Below, in pieces: positions 52,065-60,601 of a DNA stretch of 64,000 nucleotides. Each line of letters begins with the position of its first letter. Position 1 is the first letter of the stretch. A program made the translations under genes and the position numbers. The stretch is from Aureimonas phyllosphaerae (GTDB taxonomy: Bacteria; Pseudomonadota; Alphaproteobacteria; Rhizobiales; Rhizobiaceae), in the NCBI RefSeq assembly GCF_900113065.1, contig NZ_FOOA01000004.1, positions 173,785-237,784 of the forward strand, given 5' to 3'. A model generated the notes under the pieces. The model worked only from the letters and a program-made list of their open reading frames with translations. It did not search any database and was not told the DNA's origin.

Positions 52065-53126
52065 ATGCGCATCCTGATCGGATCGGACGCGGCCGCGCCG
52101 CAGGTGAACGGCGTCGTCCGGGTTCTGGAAACCACGGCCGGCTGGCTCCGGCGGTTCGGCCATGAGGTCGAGCTTTTCGGACCGGACGACTGTCCGCACT
52201 CGATCCCGGCGCCGGGCTACCCGGAGGTGCGCCTCGCGGTCGCCCCGGGGCGCACGATCGCCAGCCGCATCGAGGCCTTCCGGCCCGACTCGATCCACAT
52301 TCCGGTGGAGGGCACGATCGGCCTGTCGATGCGCCGCTTCTGCCGGACGCGCAACATCCCGTTCACGACCTCCTTCCACACGCGCTTCGGCGACTACTTC
52401 GACCGCAAGTTCGGCTTCGGCTCGGCCGCGGCCTATGCCGCGCAGCGCTGGTTCCACAACGGCGGGGCGGGCATGATGGTGCAGACCGACACGCTGGAGC
52501 AGGAACTGTCGGCGCGGGGCTTTCGCAACATCTCGCGCTGGGGACGGGCGGTCGACACCGAACTCTTCCATCCCTGCCGCGGCGAGGCCGGCTTCGACGT
52601 GGACTTCCTGAACCTGCCGCGCCCGATCTTCATGTATCTCGGCCGCGTCTCGGACGAGAAGAACCTGCCGGCCTTCCTCGGTCTCGACCTGCCGGGATCC
52701 AAGGTCGTCGTCGGCGATGGCCCGGCCAAGGCGCGGCTGGCAACCGCCCACCCGGACGCGCATTTCCTCGGCTACCGCCACGGCGCGGATCTCGCACGTC
52801 ATCTCTCGGCGGCCGACGTCTTCGTGTTTCCCTCGCGCTTCGAGACCTTCGGGCTCGTGGTGCTGGAATCGCTCGCCTGCGGCACGCCGGTCGCCGCGCT
52901 TCCCGTTCCCGGCCCGCGCGACATCGTCGGCGGCACGCCGCATGCCGTCCTGTCGGAGGACCTGCGCGCGGCCGCGCTCGGCGCCCTGTCGATCGACCGG
53001 GACGGGTGCCGACGGTTTGCGGAAGGGTTTTCATGGGAGCGCTGTTCGCGCGAGTTCGAGGCGAACCTCGTGCCGATCCCGCAGGTACTCTGGTCCTCGT
53101 CGGGGCAACTGGCCGAAGCGGCCTGA
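52065..53126 (+). CDS. GT4 family glycosyltransferase, probably glycolipid-forming
   Basis: The 353-residue GT-B enzyme begins MRILIGSDAAAPQVNGVVRV, has FTTSFHTRFGDYFDRKFG, MYLGRVSDEKNLPAFLG and the donor-binding GT4 motif FPSRFETFGLVVLESLACGTPVAALPV. It resembles SqdX-like and rhizobial diacylglycerol glycosyltransferases. Its divergent pairing with sqdB suggests it adds sulfoquinovose (or another UDP-sugar) to diacylglycerol, but donor and acceptor are inferred. It has no transmembrane segment, so it would act at the inner leaflet. Confidence 0.85.
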   Translation: MRILIGSDAAAPQVNGVVRVLETTAGWLRRFGHEVELFGPDDCPHSIPAPGYPEVRLAVAPGRTIASRIEAFRPDSIHIPVEGTIGLSMRRFCRTRNIPFTTSFHTRFGDYFDRKFGFGSAAAYAAQRWFHNGGAGMMVQTDTLEQELSARGFRNISRWGRAVDTELFHPCRGEAGFDVDFLNLPRPIFMYLGRVSDEKNLPAFLGLDLPGSKVVVGDGPAKARLATAHPDAHFLGYRHGADLARHLSAADVFVFPSRFETFGLVVLESLACGTPVAALPVPGPRDIVGGTPHAVLSEDLRAAALGALSIDRDGCRRFAEGFSWERCSREFEANLVPIPQVLWSSSGQLAEAA

Positions 53127-53198
53127 AACGCGAGCGCGTTTGCGTCTCTGTGAAGTCCGGCGGGTCGCATTCGACCCACCGGAACGATCTGCGGTTGG

Positions 53199-53441
53199 TC
53201 AGACCGCCTTGGCGGCGGCCTTGCGGGTCCGCTTCACCGGCTTGGCCGCGACGATCGCCGCCGCCGCCACGGCTTCCTCGGCCTCGCGCGCCAGGCGCAG
53301 CGCGCGCAGGCGGGTGGTCTTGTCGTTCGTCGCCTTGGCCTCGGCGCTGATCATGCGCATCGCCGATCCCTTTTCGGCGCGATTGGCGATGTCGCCGAGC
53401 TCGCTCGAGCGCGGCGTCTCGCTCCTGACTGGCATATCCAT
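53199..53441 (-). CDS. Small conserved basic protein of unknown function
   Basis: The 80-residue protein has an N-terminal part with VRSETPRSSELGDIANRAEK, a central helix (AMRMISAEAKATNDKTTRLRALRLAREAEEA), and an Ala/Lys-rich tail (KPVKRTRKAAAKAV) like those of histone H1-like or DNA-binding proteins. AAGGAC at 7 nt supports the ATG at 53441. No named family is recognised. A role in nucleic-acid binding is only suggested by composition. Confidence 0.72.
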   Translation of the reverse strand: MDMPVRSETPRSSELGDIANRAEKGSAMRMISAEAKATNDKTTRLRALRLAREAEEAVAAAAIVAAKPVKRTRKAAAKAV

Positions 53442-53584
53442 GATGCATGTCCTTCCCGGCCGGGACCTTGATCCGGCGGCACGGGACAAAGCCCCCGCGC
53501 GCGGAAAACCCGGCATGGCGGCCGGAGCGACCGCCTGAGGGAAGAACTAGAGCGCGAACGACGGTTTGCGAGGGCGACGGGCCT

Positions 53585-55495
53585 TCACAGGGTGACGTAG
53601 GTGCCCAGTTCCACCACGCGGTTGGCGGGGATCTTATAGTAGTCGATCATGTCGTAGGAGTGCCGCGCCATCTTGATGAAGAGCTGGCTCTGCCAGCGCG
53701 GCATGTCGGATCGGACCGCCGAGCGGATGCGCCGGCGTCCGACGAAGAACGTCGTCGACATCACGTCGAACTTGATGCCCTTCTCGCGCAACTGGATGAG
53801 CGCCTGCACGAGGTTCGGCTCCTCCAGGAAGCCGTAGTGCAGCTCGATCCGGGCAAAGCCCGGCGCCAGCTCGCGGTAGTCGATGCGCTCGGCGAGCGGC
53901 ACATAGGGCGTGTTCACCGTGCGGATGGTGACGATGACGTTGCGCTCGTGCAGCACGCGGTTGTGCTTGAGATTGTGCAGGAGCGCGGAGGGCACCGTCT
54001 CCGGCGTCGAGGTGAGGTAGAGGGCCGTACCCGGCACGCGCGAGACCGACGAGGTCTCCATCGCCTTGATGAAGGTCTCGAGCGACAGGTTCTGCTGCGC
54101 CGCCTTCGAGTTGAGAAGGCGAACGCCCCGCACCCACACGGCCATCAGCACGACGATGCAGCCGCCGATCACGAGCGGCAGGTAGCCGCCGTCGGCCAGC
54201 TTCAGGAGGTTGGCGGCGAGATAGGCCATGTCGATCATCAGGAACGGCGTGACCACTGCGATCGCAAGGCCAAGGCCCCACTTCCAGCCATAGGCGAAGA
54301 CGACGACCGCCAGAAGGCTCGTCACCACCATCGTGCCGGTCACGGCGATGCCGTAGGCGGCGGCGAGCGAGGACGAATCCTGGAAGAAGAGGACGAGCAG
54401 CACGACGCCGATCAGCATCAGCCAGTTGACGGTCGGCAGGTAGATCTGTCCCTGCTCGGTCTCGGACGTGTACTCGATCTGCAGCCGCGGCAGGAGGCCG
54501 AGCTGGATCGCCTGCTGGGTCAGCGAGAAGGCGCCGGTGATCACCGCCTGGCCCGCGATGATCGTCGCCATCGTGGCGAGGATCACGAGCGGAAGGCGCG
54601 CCCATTCGGGCGCCGACAGGAAGAAGAGGTTCGGCAGCACCGCCGGGTCGTGCAGCGCGTAGGCGCCCTGCCCGAGATAGTTGAGAAGCAGCGCCGGGCC
54701 GACGAAGCCGAGCCAGGCGATCTGGATCGGCCTCTTGCCGAAATGGCCCATGTCCGCATAGAGCGCCTCGGCACCCGTCACCGCCAGGAACACCGAGCCG
54801 AGCACGGTAAAGCCGATGATGCCATGGCTGGTCATGAACCAGAACCCATTGATCGGGTTCAGGGCATGCAGGATCTGTGGGGCGTCGCCGATATGCGAGA
54901 TGCCGATCAGGGCCAGGGTGACGAACCAGATCGCCATGATCGGGCCGAAGAACCGCGCCACCTGCGATGTACCGAAGGACTGCACCGCATAGAGGCCGAT
55001 GATGATCACCAGCGCGATGGGGACGATGTAGGGATCGAGCCCCGGCGCGGTGACTTTCAGACCTTCCACCGCCGACAGGACCGAGACGGCCGGCGTCAGG
55101 ATCGCGTCGCCGTAGAACAGCGCGGCACCGACGATGCCAAGGCCGAGGATCACCTTGTTGGGCTTGGCGAGCGCCTTTTGCGCAAGCGCCATGAGGGACA
55201 GCGGACCGCCCTCGCCCTGGTTGTCCGCCCGCAGGATCAGCATCACGTATTTCACCGTGACGACGAAGATCAGCGACCAGACCAGCAGCGATACGATGCC
55301 GATGATCTCGCTTGCCGACGGCACGCCGCCGACATGAAGGAGCGATTCCTTCATGGCGTAGAGCGGGCTGGTCCCGATATCGCCATAGACGACGCCGATA
55401 CTTCCAAGGATCAGAGGTCCAAGGCTCTTGGCGTGCGGGTTCTCGCGCGTCTGGATCTGCGTCTCGGCCGCTGGGGCCGCCTGACCGCTGGTCAT
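53585..55495 (-). CDS. kup: Kup family potassium uptake protein
   Basis: The 636-residue inner-membrane K+/H+ symporter opens LILGSIGVVYGDIGTSPLYAMKESL, the family signature, and has about 12 transmembrane helices to residue 440. Motifs include GDAILTPAVSVLSAVEGL, GSVFLAVTGAEALYADMGHFG and QGAYALHDPAVLPNLFF. A cytoplasmic tail follows. The start is taken as the ATG at 55495, after an unconserved open stretch; GAGGA abuts it, so an alternative nearby start cannot be excluded. Monocistronic. Confidence 0.93.
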   Translation of the reverse strand: MTSGQAAPAAETQIQTRENPHAKSLGPLILGSIGVVYGDIGTSPLYAMKESLLHVGGVPSASEIIGIVSLLVWSLIFVVTVKYVMLILRADNQGEGGPLSLMALAQKALAKPNKVILGLGIVGAALFYGDAILTPAVSVLSAVEGLKVTAPGLDPYIVPIALVIIIGLYAVQSFGTSQVARFFGPIMAIWFVTLALIGISHIGDAPQILHALNPINGFWFMTSHGIIGFTVLGSVFLAVTGAEALYADMGHFGKRPIQIAWLGFVGPALLLNYLGQGAYALHDPAVLPNLFFLSAPEWARLPLVILATMATIIAGQAVITGAFSLTQQAIQLGLLPRLQIEYTSETEQGQIYLPTVNWLMLIGVVLLVLFFQDSSSLAAAYGIAVTGTMVVTSLLAVVVFAYGWKWGLGLAIAVVTPFLMIDMAYLAANLLKLADGGYLPLVIGGCIVVLMAVWVRGVRLLNSKAAQQNLSLETFIKAMETSSVSRVPGTALYLTSTPETVPSALLHNLKHNRVLHERNVIVTIRTVNTPYVPLAERIDYRELAPGFARIELHYGFLEEPNLVQALIQLREKGIKFDVMSTTFFVGRRRIRSAVRSDMPRWQSQLFIKMARHSYDMIDYYKIPANRVVELGTYVTL

Positions 55496-55869
55496 TCCTC
55501 GAACGAGGCCTCCGGGATGGATCGGAACGGTGGGGTCAAGAGGCTCGACGCCTTCGCCTCTGTCTTGCGGCGCGCCCGGACGGAGCGGCACCACGGGGAA
55601 TGATCGTCGCCCGCCCGCCGGAAAGCGCGCGGCACGTGCGGCAGCGGCCATAGCATGGAAACACGGTCCGGCAAATGACGCCGGTCGACGCATCGCCAAA
55701 CCGGCGATGTCCAGCCAAAATTTGCCCTCGCCGCACCTGTGCCGACGCCTTCCCGGCGGGATGGGCCGTCATATGTACCCGGAACAAAAGGTCGAACTCC
55801 GGTCGGCTGGCGGGCAGAAGGCGCCGGTTCACGCAAACGGAGGACCGGAACGCGTGCGAGGAGACCGCG
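55496..55869. other. Divergent non-coding region between kup and the DUF2934 gene
   Basis: 374 bp with no supported gene on either strand. GGAAC at 55781-55785 could be a -35 element of an ECF (EcfG-type) general-stress promoter for the DUF2934-DUF2171 pair, but a matching CGTT at 16-17 bp is not seen. No repeat or RNA structure stands out. Confidence 0.5.
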
Positions 55870-56040
55870 ATGACGTCGGACAGGGATCAGGAAATCCGGA
55901 ACCTGGCCTATTTCCTCTGGGAAAAGGCCGGCCGCCCGGCTGGGCACGAGCATGATTTCTGGGCCGCCGCCGCCCGCGAAGTCGAGGGCGACCAGCGCAA
56001 GGACGACGGCACGCACGAGAACCGCTTCGTCGCGCGCTGA
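55870..56040 (+). CDS. DUF2934 family small protein
   Basis: A 56-residue protein with the DUF2934 core: IRNLAYFLWEKAGRPAGHEH, then DFWAAAAREVEG. The pattern LAY.lWE.aGrp.G.e..dW..Ae is diagnostic. GAGGAGA precedes the ATG at 55870. Unknown function; often stress-induced and present in several copies in Rhizobiales. It is followed after 34 bp by the DUF2171 gene. Confidence 0.88.
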   Translation: MTSDRDQEIRNLAYFLWEKAGRPAGHEHDFWAAAAREVEGDQRKDDGTHENRFVAR

Positions 56041-56074
56041 CGACGCAAAACTTCGCCAAGACGGGAGAAGCACC

Positions 56075-56326
56075 ATGCGGCAGGACATCGCAGAACATAT
56101 GGACGTGATCGGCGCCGACGGCGTGCATGTCGGCACGGTCGACCGCGTCGAGGAGCACCGGATCAAGCTGACGCGCCGAGACAGCGGCGAAGGCGATCAC
56201 AAGGGCCACCATCACTACGTGCCGATCGGCCTCGTCGCCGAGGTCGAGGGCCAGACGGTTCGCCTGTCGGCCAATGCCGACGTCGCCGTCTCGATGGAGG
56301 AAGAAGAGGACGGCTCGCCGGCCTGA
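56075..56326 (+). CDS. DUF2171 family protein
   Basis: The 83-residue protein has the PRC-barrel-like DUF2171 sequence IAEHMDVIGADGVHVGTVDRVEEHRIKL, with YVPIGLVAEVEGQTVRLS and an acidic tail. CGGGAGAAG is the SD. It probably forms one transcription unit with the DUF2934 gene. Function unknown; such proteins accumulate under stress. Confidence 0.87.
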   Translation: MRQDIAEHMDVIGADGVHVGTVDRVEEHRIKLTRRDSGEGDHKGHHHYVPIGLVAEVEGQTVRLSANADVAVSMEEEEDGSPA

Positions 56327-56437
56327 CCGACCGCCAGTCCGTGCGGCAGGCGACACCGCTGGCCGCCACCAGACGAGTGCCGGGTCTTCCGGCCTCGTTG
56401 ACTCCGCAGCCCGGCTGCGCAATCATTTCGACATTCC

Positions 56438-56522
56438 GAGGGGTGCACCACACAGGTGCTGAGATGGCCGGCCGGCCGAACCCTTGAACCTGATCCGGGT
56501 CATACCGGCGTAGGAACGGGAA
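56438..56522 (+). promoter_or_regulatory. TPP riboswitch (THI element)
   Basis: The conserved core is present in order: GGGGTGC, GCTGAGA (with CTGAGA at 56459-56464), a variable GC stem, then ACCCTTGAACCTGATCCGGG, TACCGGCGTAGGAA. It precedes a thiamine transport and salvage operon and should shut it off when thiamine pyrophosphate is plentiful. Confidence 0.95.
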
Positions 56523-56560
56523 TGGGCGTCACCGCCTTCGTTGTCTCCGCTCGACATCCG

Positions 56561-56594
56561 GATCTCTTGTGGCCGCAGCCCGGCCGGGGAGATC
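56561..56594 (+). promoter_or_regulatory. SD-sequestering hairpin of the riboswitch expression platform
   Basis: GATCTC (56561-56566) can pair with GAGATC (56589-56594), which contains the end of the GGGGAG Shine-Dalgarno (56586-56591). An inner GGCC/GGCC pairing (56571-56574 with 56582-56585) extends it. This would block initiation at the ATG 56597 in the ligand-bound state. No T run follows, so control looks translational. Confidence 0.55.
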
Positions 56595-56596
56595 GC

Positions 56597-56662
56597 ATGC
56601 GCCGTTTCCACGTTCCAGACCGTCATCGATCCCCATCGAAGAGCCTGCGACCGCGCGCCTGA
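56597..56662 (+). CDS. Short upstream ORF in the thiamine operon leader (21 codons)
   Basis: An ATG with the only good SD in the leader (GGGGAG, 5 nt) opens a 21-residue, arginine-rich frame ending in TGA, 9 bp before the permease ATG. The permease start itself has no SD. The ORF may therefore carry ribosomes to the permease by translational coupling, with the riboswitch acting on the ORF's SD. A functional peptide is not claimed. Confidence 0.45.
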   Translation: MRRFHVPDRHRSPSKSLRPRA

Positions 56663-56671
56663 CGCTCTCGC

Positions 56672-57466
56672 ATGCGCGCCTTTCGCACCGTCGTAATGGG
56701 GCTCATCGCCGGGCTTCTCGCCTGGCAGGCGATCGTGCTTCTTCTCGAGCCGCCGCGCTACATGCTGCCGGCGCCCTGGGAAGTCTGTCGCACGCTCGTC
56801 GCGCAGTCAGGCCGGCTGGCGCGTGAATCGCTCGTCACCTTCACGGAAGTGGCGCTCGGGCTGATCCTCGGTGTCGCCACCGGCGCGGTCACCGGGCTCA
56901 CCGCCGTCGCCTTCCCGCGTTTCGGGGCAATCCTCTGGCCGCAGGTCCTGATCCTTCAGGCGATGCCGGTCTTCGCCCTCGCCCCGCTTCTCGTTCTCTG
57001 GTTCGGCTTCGGCCTGGCCTCGAAGGTGGTTATGGCGGCCCTCATCATCTTCTTTCCCGTCGCCTCGGCCTTTGCCGACGGCCTTCGGCGCACCGACCCC
57101 GAGCTTCTCGATGCGACGGCGATGACCGAGGCGAGCCATTTCCAGGCGCTGCGGCACGTGCGCATTCCCCTTGCCATGCCCGCCCTCGTCAGCGGTCTGC
57201 GCGTCGCAGCCCCCCTCGCCCCGCTCGGGGCGGTGATCGGCGAATGGGTGGGCGCGTCGGGCGGACTCGGCTTCCTGATGATCCAGGCGAACGCGCGGAT
57301 GCAGACCGACCTCCTGTTCGCAGCCTTGGCGATCCTCGCAGCCCTGACGCTGTCGCTGCGCGCCCTCGTCGACCAGATCGCGCCCCGCCTCTCGCCGTGG
57401 GCGTTCGAAGACCAGCCCCCGCCCTTCCTGAAACGACCGCCCCTCTCTAGGACCTCGACCGGATGA
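56672..57466 (+). CDS. thiX: Thiamine-precursor ABC transporter permease
   Basis: The 264-residue BPD_transp_1 permease has five or six helices: VVMGLIAGLLAWQAIVLLL, TEVALGLILGVATGAVTGL, VLILQAMPVFALAPLLVLWFGFGLASKVVMAAL, and the EAA loop ATAMTEASHFQALRHVRIPLAMPAL. It is of the SsuC/TauC/ThiX type. It lies directly under a TPP riboswitch and overlaps the binding-protein gene by 4 bp. No SD precedes the ATG at 56672. No ATPase gene accompanies it. Confidence 0.87.
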   Translation: MRAFRTVVMGLIAGLLAWQAIVLLLEPPRYMLPAPWEVCRTLVAQSGRLARESLVTFTEVALGLILGVATGAVTGLTAVAFPRFGAILWPQVLILQAMPVFALAPLLVLWFGFGLASKVVMAALIIFFPVASAFADGLRRTDPELLDATAMTEASHFQALRHVRIPLAMPALVSGLRVAAPLAPLGAVIGEWVGASGGLGFLMIQANARMQTDLLFAALAILAALTLSLRALVDQIAPRLSPWAFEDQPPPFLKRPPLSRTSTG

Positions 57467-58413
57467 TCCTTCGCCCGCTTCTTGCCGCCATCGGTTTCGC
57501 GCTCGCAGCGCTCGGCCCGGCCCCGGCGCTTGCCGCCGACAAGCTGACCGTCCTCCTCGAATGGTTCGTCAACCCGGATCATGTGCCGCTCGTCGTCGCG
57601 CGCGAGAAGGGGTTCTTCGCAGCGCGCGGGCTCGACGTCGACCTCGTCCCGCCGGCCGATCCGTCCGCGCCTCCGCGGCTCCTTGCTGCCGGCGAGGCCG
57701 ACGTCGCCGTCCACTACCAGCCCAACCTGATGCTCGACGTGAAGGCCGGCCTGCCACTGGTGCGCTTCGGCACGCTGGTCGAGACCCCGCTCAACACCGT
57801 GATGGTGCGTGCCGACGGACCAGTGAAGACGCTCGCCGACCTCAAGGGTCGCAAGATCGGCTATTCCGTCGCCGGCATCGAGGAAGCCGTGCTCTCGGCG
57901 ATGCTCGGCTCCGTCGGCCTCTCGCTCTCCGACGTCGAACTCGTGAACGTGAACTTCGCGCTGACGCCCTCGCTTCTGTCGGGAAACGTCGATGCCACGA
58001 TCGGTGCCTACCGGAACTTCGAACTCACGCAGATCCGCCTCGAGGGCCACGAGGGCCAGGCCTTCTTTCCCGAGGAGAACGGCGTCCCCGCCTATGACGA
58101 ACTGATCCTCGTCACCAGCCGCGAGAAGCTCGGCGATCCGCGCTTGCCGCGGTTCCTGGCCGCCGTGGAAGAGGCGGCGATCTTTGCGACCAATCATCCG
58201 GACGAGGCGCTCGCCCTGTTCCTCAAGGCTTATCCCGATCTCGACGACGAGTTGAACCGGCGCGCCTTCGCCGACACCCTCCCGCGCTTCGCCAAGCGCC
58301 CCTTCGCGCTCGACGCCGGCCGCTACGCGCGCTTTGCCACGTTCATGAAAGACAAGGGCCTTCTCGATGCCGCGCCTCCGCTGGCCGACTATGCCGTGGA
58401 GCTGACCCCGTGA
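57463..58413 (+). CDS. thiY: Thiamine-pyrimidine ABC transporter substrate-binding protein (NMT1/THI5-like)
   Basis: The 316-residue protein has a signal peptide ([19 protein letters not shown]) followed by the NMT1/THI5-like fold: [58 protein letters not shown] and IGAYRNFE. ThiY proteins bind formylaminopyrimidine or HMP precursors salvaged from degraded thiamine. The operon context (TenA, ThiD) agrees. ATGA overlap with the permease and GTGA overlap with thiD. Confidence 0.9.
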   Translation: MILRPLLAAIGFALAALGPAPALAADKLTVLLEWFVNPDHVPLVVAREKGFFAARGLDVDLVPPADPSAPPRLLAAGEADVAVHYQPNLMLDVKAGLPLVRFGTLVETPLNTVMVRADGPVKTLADLKGRKIGYSVAGIEEAVLSAMLGSVGLSLSDVELVNVNFALTPSLLSGNVDATIGAYRNFELTQIRLEGHEGQAFFPEENGVPAYDELILVTSREKLGDPRLPRFLAAVEEAAIFATNHPDEALALFLKAYPDLDDELNRRAFADTLPRFAKRPFALDAGRYARFATFMKDKGLLDAAPPLADYAVELTP

Positions 58414-59231
58414 CCGTGATCGCGCTCACGATCGCAGGCTCCGACTCGGGCGGCGGGGCCGGCATCCAGGCCGACCTCAAGACCTTTTCGGCGCTCGGCG
58501 TTTTCGGCGCCAGCGTCGTCACCGCCGTCACCGCTCAGAATACGCGCGGCGTGACCGCGATCGAGGACCTGTCGCCCGGCATCGTCGCAGCGCAGATCGA
58601 CGCGGTCCTGTCGGACCTTGCCGTCGGTGCGATCAAGATCGGCATGGTGTCGCGCACCGAGACGATCCGCGCGATTGCCGAGCGCCTGCGCGCGCATGGA
58701 CGGTGCGCCGTCGTCGATCCCGTGATGGTCGCAACCTCCGGGGATCGCCTCATGCGAGAGGAGGCGATCGAGGCGCTGCGCTCCGAACTCCTGCCGCTCG
58801 CCGACGTCGCGACGCCCAATCTTCACGAAGCTGCGCTTCTGATCGATCGGCCGATGGCTTCGGGCGAAGCCGAGATGGAACAGCAGGGCCGCGCGATCCT
58901 CGACTTCGGCGCACGCGCCGTTCTCGTGAAGGGCGGGCACGGAACGGGCTCGGACAGCGTCGATCTTCTCGTCCGACCGGAACGCGTCGAGCGCCTGTCG
59001 GCGCCGCGCGTCGCAACGCGCCACGATCACGGCACGGGCTGCACGCTCGCGGCTGCCATCACCGCCGAACTGGCGCGAGGATCGGAACTTCGGGACGCGA
59101 CCGTCCGGGCCAAGGCCTACCTCACCGACGCCCTCGAAGCCGGCATGACGCTCGGCGTGGGCTCCGGCCGCGGTCCCGTCCACCATTTCCATCGCTGGTG
59201 GCCTGCTTCGATGCTTGGAGACGCTCCTTGA
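58410..59231 (+). CDS. thiD: Hydroxymethylpyrimidine/phosphomethylpyrimidine kinase
   Basis: The 273-residue ribokinase-fold enzyme phosphorylates HMP twice for thiamine synthesis. It shows [73 protein letters not shown] and the catalytic [21 protein letters not shown] (Asp/GTGC). The start is GTG 58410, overlapping the thiY stop. The C-terminal extension ([10 protein letters not shown]) is usual. Confidence 0.96.
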   Translation: MTVIALTIAGSDSGGGAGIQADLKTFSALGVFGASVVTAVTAQNTRGVTAIEDLSPGIVAAQIDAVLSDLAVGAIKIGMVSRTETIRAIAERLRAHGRCAVVDPVMVATSGDRLMREEAIEALRSELLPLADVATPNLHEAALLIDRPMASGEAEMEQQGRAILDFGARAVLVKGGHGTGSDSVDLLVRPERVERLSAPRVATRHDHGTGCTLAAAITAELARGSELRDATVRAKAYLTDALEAGMTLGVGSGRGPVHHFHRWWPASMLGDAP

Positions 59232-59869
59232 ACCCCCGCTTCTCCGATGCGCTGCGCGAGGCCAGCGAACCCGACTGGAGCGCCGGCGTCGCGCATCGCT
59301 TCGTGCGCGAACTCGGCGAAGGTTCGGTCGCGCCGGGCGTGATGGCGTCCTACCTCGTTCAGGACCATCGCTTCCTCGATGACTTCCTGGGGCTTCTCGG
59401 CGCGGCGATCGCCTCCGCCGACACGTTCGACGCCCGCCTGCGGCTCGGCCGCTTTGCCGGGACGATCGCGGGCGAGGAGAACACCTATTTCCTGCGCGCC
59501 TTCGAGGCGCTCGGGATCGATGCGGAACGGCGGATCGGCGAGCCCGACAAGGCCGCGACCCGCGGCTTCCGCGCCCTGATGCGCGAGGCGGCGCAGGCCG
59601 GCTCCTATCCGTGCGCCATCGCGGTCCTGACGGTCGCCGAATGGCTGTATCTCGAATGGGCCCGACGCTGTCCTTATCCCCGGCCACCGCATTTCCTGCA
59701 TGCCGAGTGGATCACGCTGCACGACAATGCCGAGTTCGGCGAGTTCGTCTCGTTCCTGCGTGCCGAGCTCGATCGCGTCGGCCCGTCGCAAGCCGTGCGC
59801 GTCGGCGAGTTTTTCACCCGCGCCGTCCGGCTCGAACGCGCCTTCTTCGATGCCGCCTACGAGGGTTGA
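59228..59869 (+). CDS. TenA family protein, Cys-less (TenA_E-like) paralogue
   Basis: The 213-residue helical TenA-fold protein shows FSDALREASEPDWSAGVAHRFVRELGEGS, DHRFLDDFLGLLGAAIA, GEENTYFLRAFEALGI and VLTVAEWLYLEWA. The cysteine that is catalytic in thiaminase II has no counterpart in the VLTVAEWLY segment, and Glu83/Glu84 in GEENTYF mark the TenA_E type. That type is linked to hydrolysis of formylaminopyrimidine-type thiamine breakdown products. TTG start overlapping the thiD stop, with GGAGA as SD. Confidence 0.85.
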   Translation: MNPRFSDALREASEPDWSAGVAHRFVRELGEGSVAPGVMASYLVQDHRFLDDFLGLLGAAIASADTFDARLRLGRFAGTIAGEENTYFLRAFEALGIDAERRIGEPDKAATRGFRALMREAAQAGSYPCAIAVLTVAEWLYLEWARRCPYPRPPHFLHAEWITLHDNAEFGEFVSFLRAELDRVGPSQAVRVGEFFTRAVRLERAFFDAAYEG

Positions 59870-59871
59870 CG

Positions 59872-60537
59872 ATGGATCTCTTCGACCACCTGACCGCGAC
59901 GGCCGGCTCGCACTGGACCGGTTACATCGACCACGAGTTCGTCCGGCGGATGGGCGACGGCAGCCTGCCCGCGCCGGCGTTCCGCCGCTATCTCGAGCAG
60001 GACTACCTCTTCCTGATCCAGTTCGCCCGCGCCAACGCGCTGGCCGTCTACAAGAGCCGGACGCTCGACGACATGCGCGCCGCACACACGGCGCTCGGTG
60101 CGATCCTCGACGTCGAGCTGTCGCTGCACGTCAGGCTCTGCGCCGGATGGGGGCTGAGCTCGGCGGCGCTCGAAGCGGCGGAGGAGCACCCTGCGACGCT
60201 TGCCTACACGCGCTACGTCCTCGACTGCGGCCAGGGCGGCGACCTCCTCGACCTTCATGTCGCGCTGGCCCCATGCGTCATCGGCTATGCGGTGATCGCC
60301 CGTCGCCTCGCGCCCTCGTGTGGCGCCTCACACCCCTATCGAGACTGGATCATGGAATACGCGGGCGACGCCTACCAGAGCGTCGCGATGCGCGCGCGCG
60401 CGCATCTGGACCGGCTCGCACAGCGACATCTCACACAAGAACGCGCGGGCGAACTCGAAAAGATTTTTGCCACCGCCTGCCGGCTGGAGAGCGACTTCTG
60501 GCAGATGGGCCTAGACGAACCCGCGTCCCACGCCTGA
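59872..60537 (+). CDS. tenA: Aminopyrimidine aminohydrolase / thiaminase II (TenA, Cys type)
   Basis: The 221-residue protein shows HWTGYIDHEFVRRMGDGSLP, FRRYLEQDYLFLIQFARANALAVYK, and Cys135 in LAPCVIGYAVIARRL, the position of the catalytic Cys in Bacillus TenA, with YAGDAYQSVA towards the end. It deaminates aminomethyl-HMP to HMP, which ThiD then phosphorylates. It starts 2 bp after the first tenA paralogue's stop. Last gene of the riboswitch-controlled operon. Confidence 0.92.
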   Translation: MDLFDHLTATAGSHWTGYIDHEFVRRMGDGSLPAPAFRRYLEQDYLFLIQFARANALAVYKSRTLDDMRAAHTALGAILDVELSLHVRLCAGWGLSSAALEAAEEHPATLAYTRYVLDCGQGGDLLDLHVALAPCVIGYAVIARRLAPSCGASHPYRDWIMEYAGDAYQSVAMRARAHLDRLAQRHLTQERAGELEKIFATACRLESDFWQMGLDEPASHA

Positions 60538-60601
60538 GCGAAGGTCAGGCGATGTGAAACGTGCCGTAGGACGCTGATCGAGATTTAGAGACCGAAGGAA
60601 G

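Noticed and set aside
53447..55603. A 718-codon plus-strand open frame opposite kup
   Set aside because: The minus strand encodes an unmistakable Kup transporter; the plus frame is a His/Asp/Arg-rich shadow.
55781..55805. EcfG-type promoter for the DUF2934-DUF2171 genes
   Set aside because: GGAAC is present but no CGTT lies at the required 16-17 bp spacing, so it is mentioned only as a possibility.
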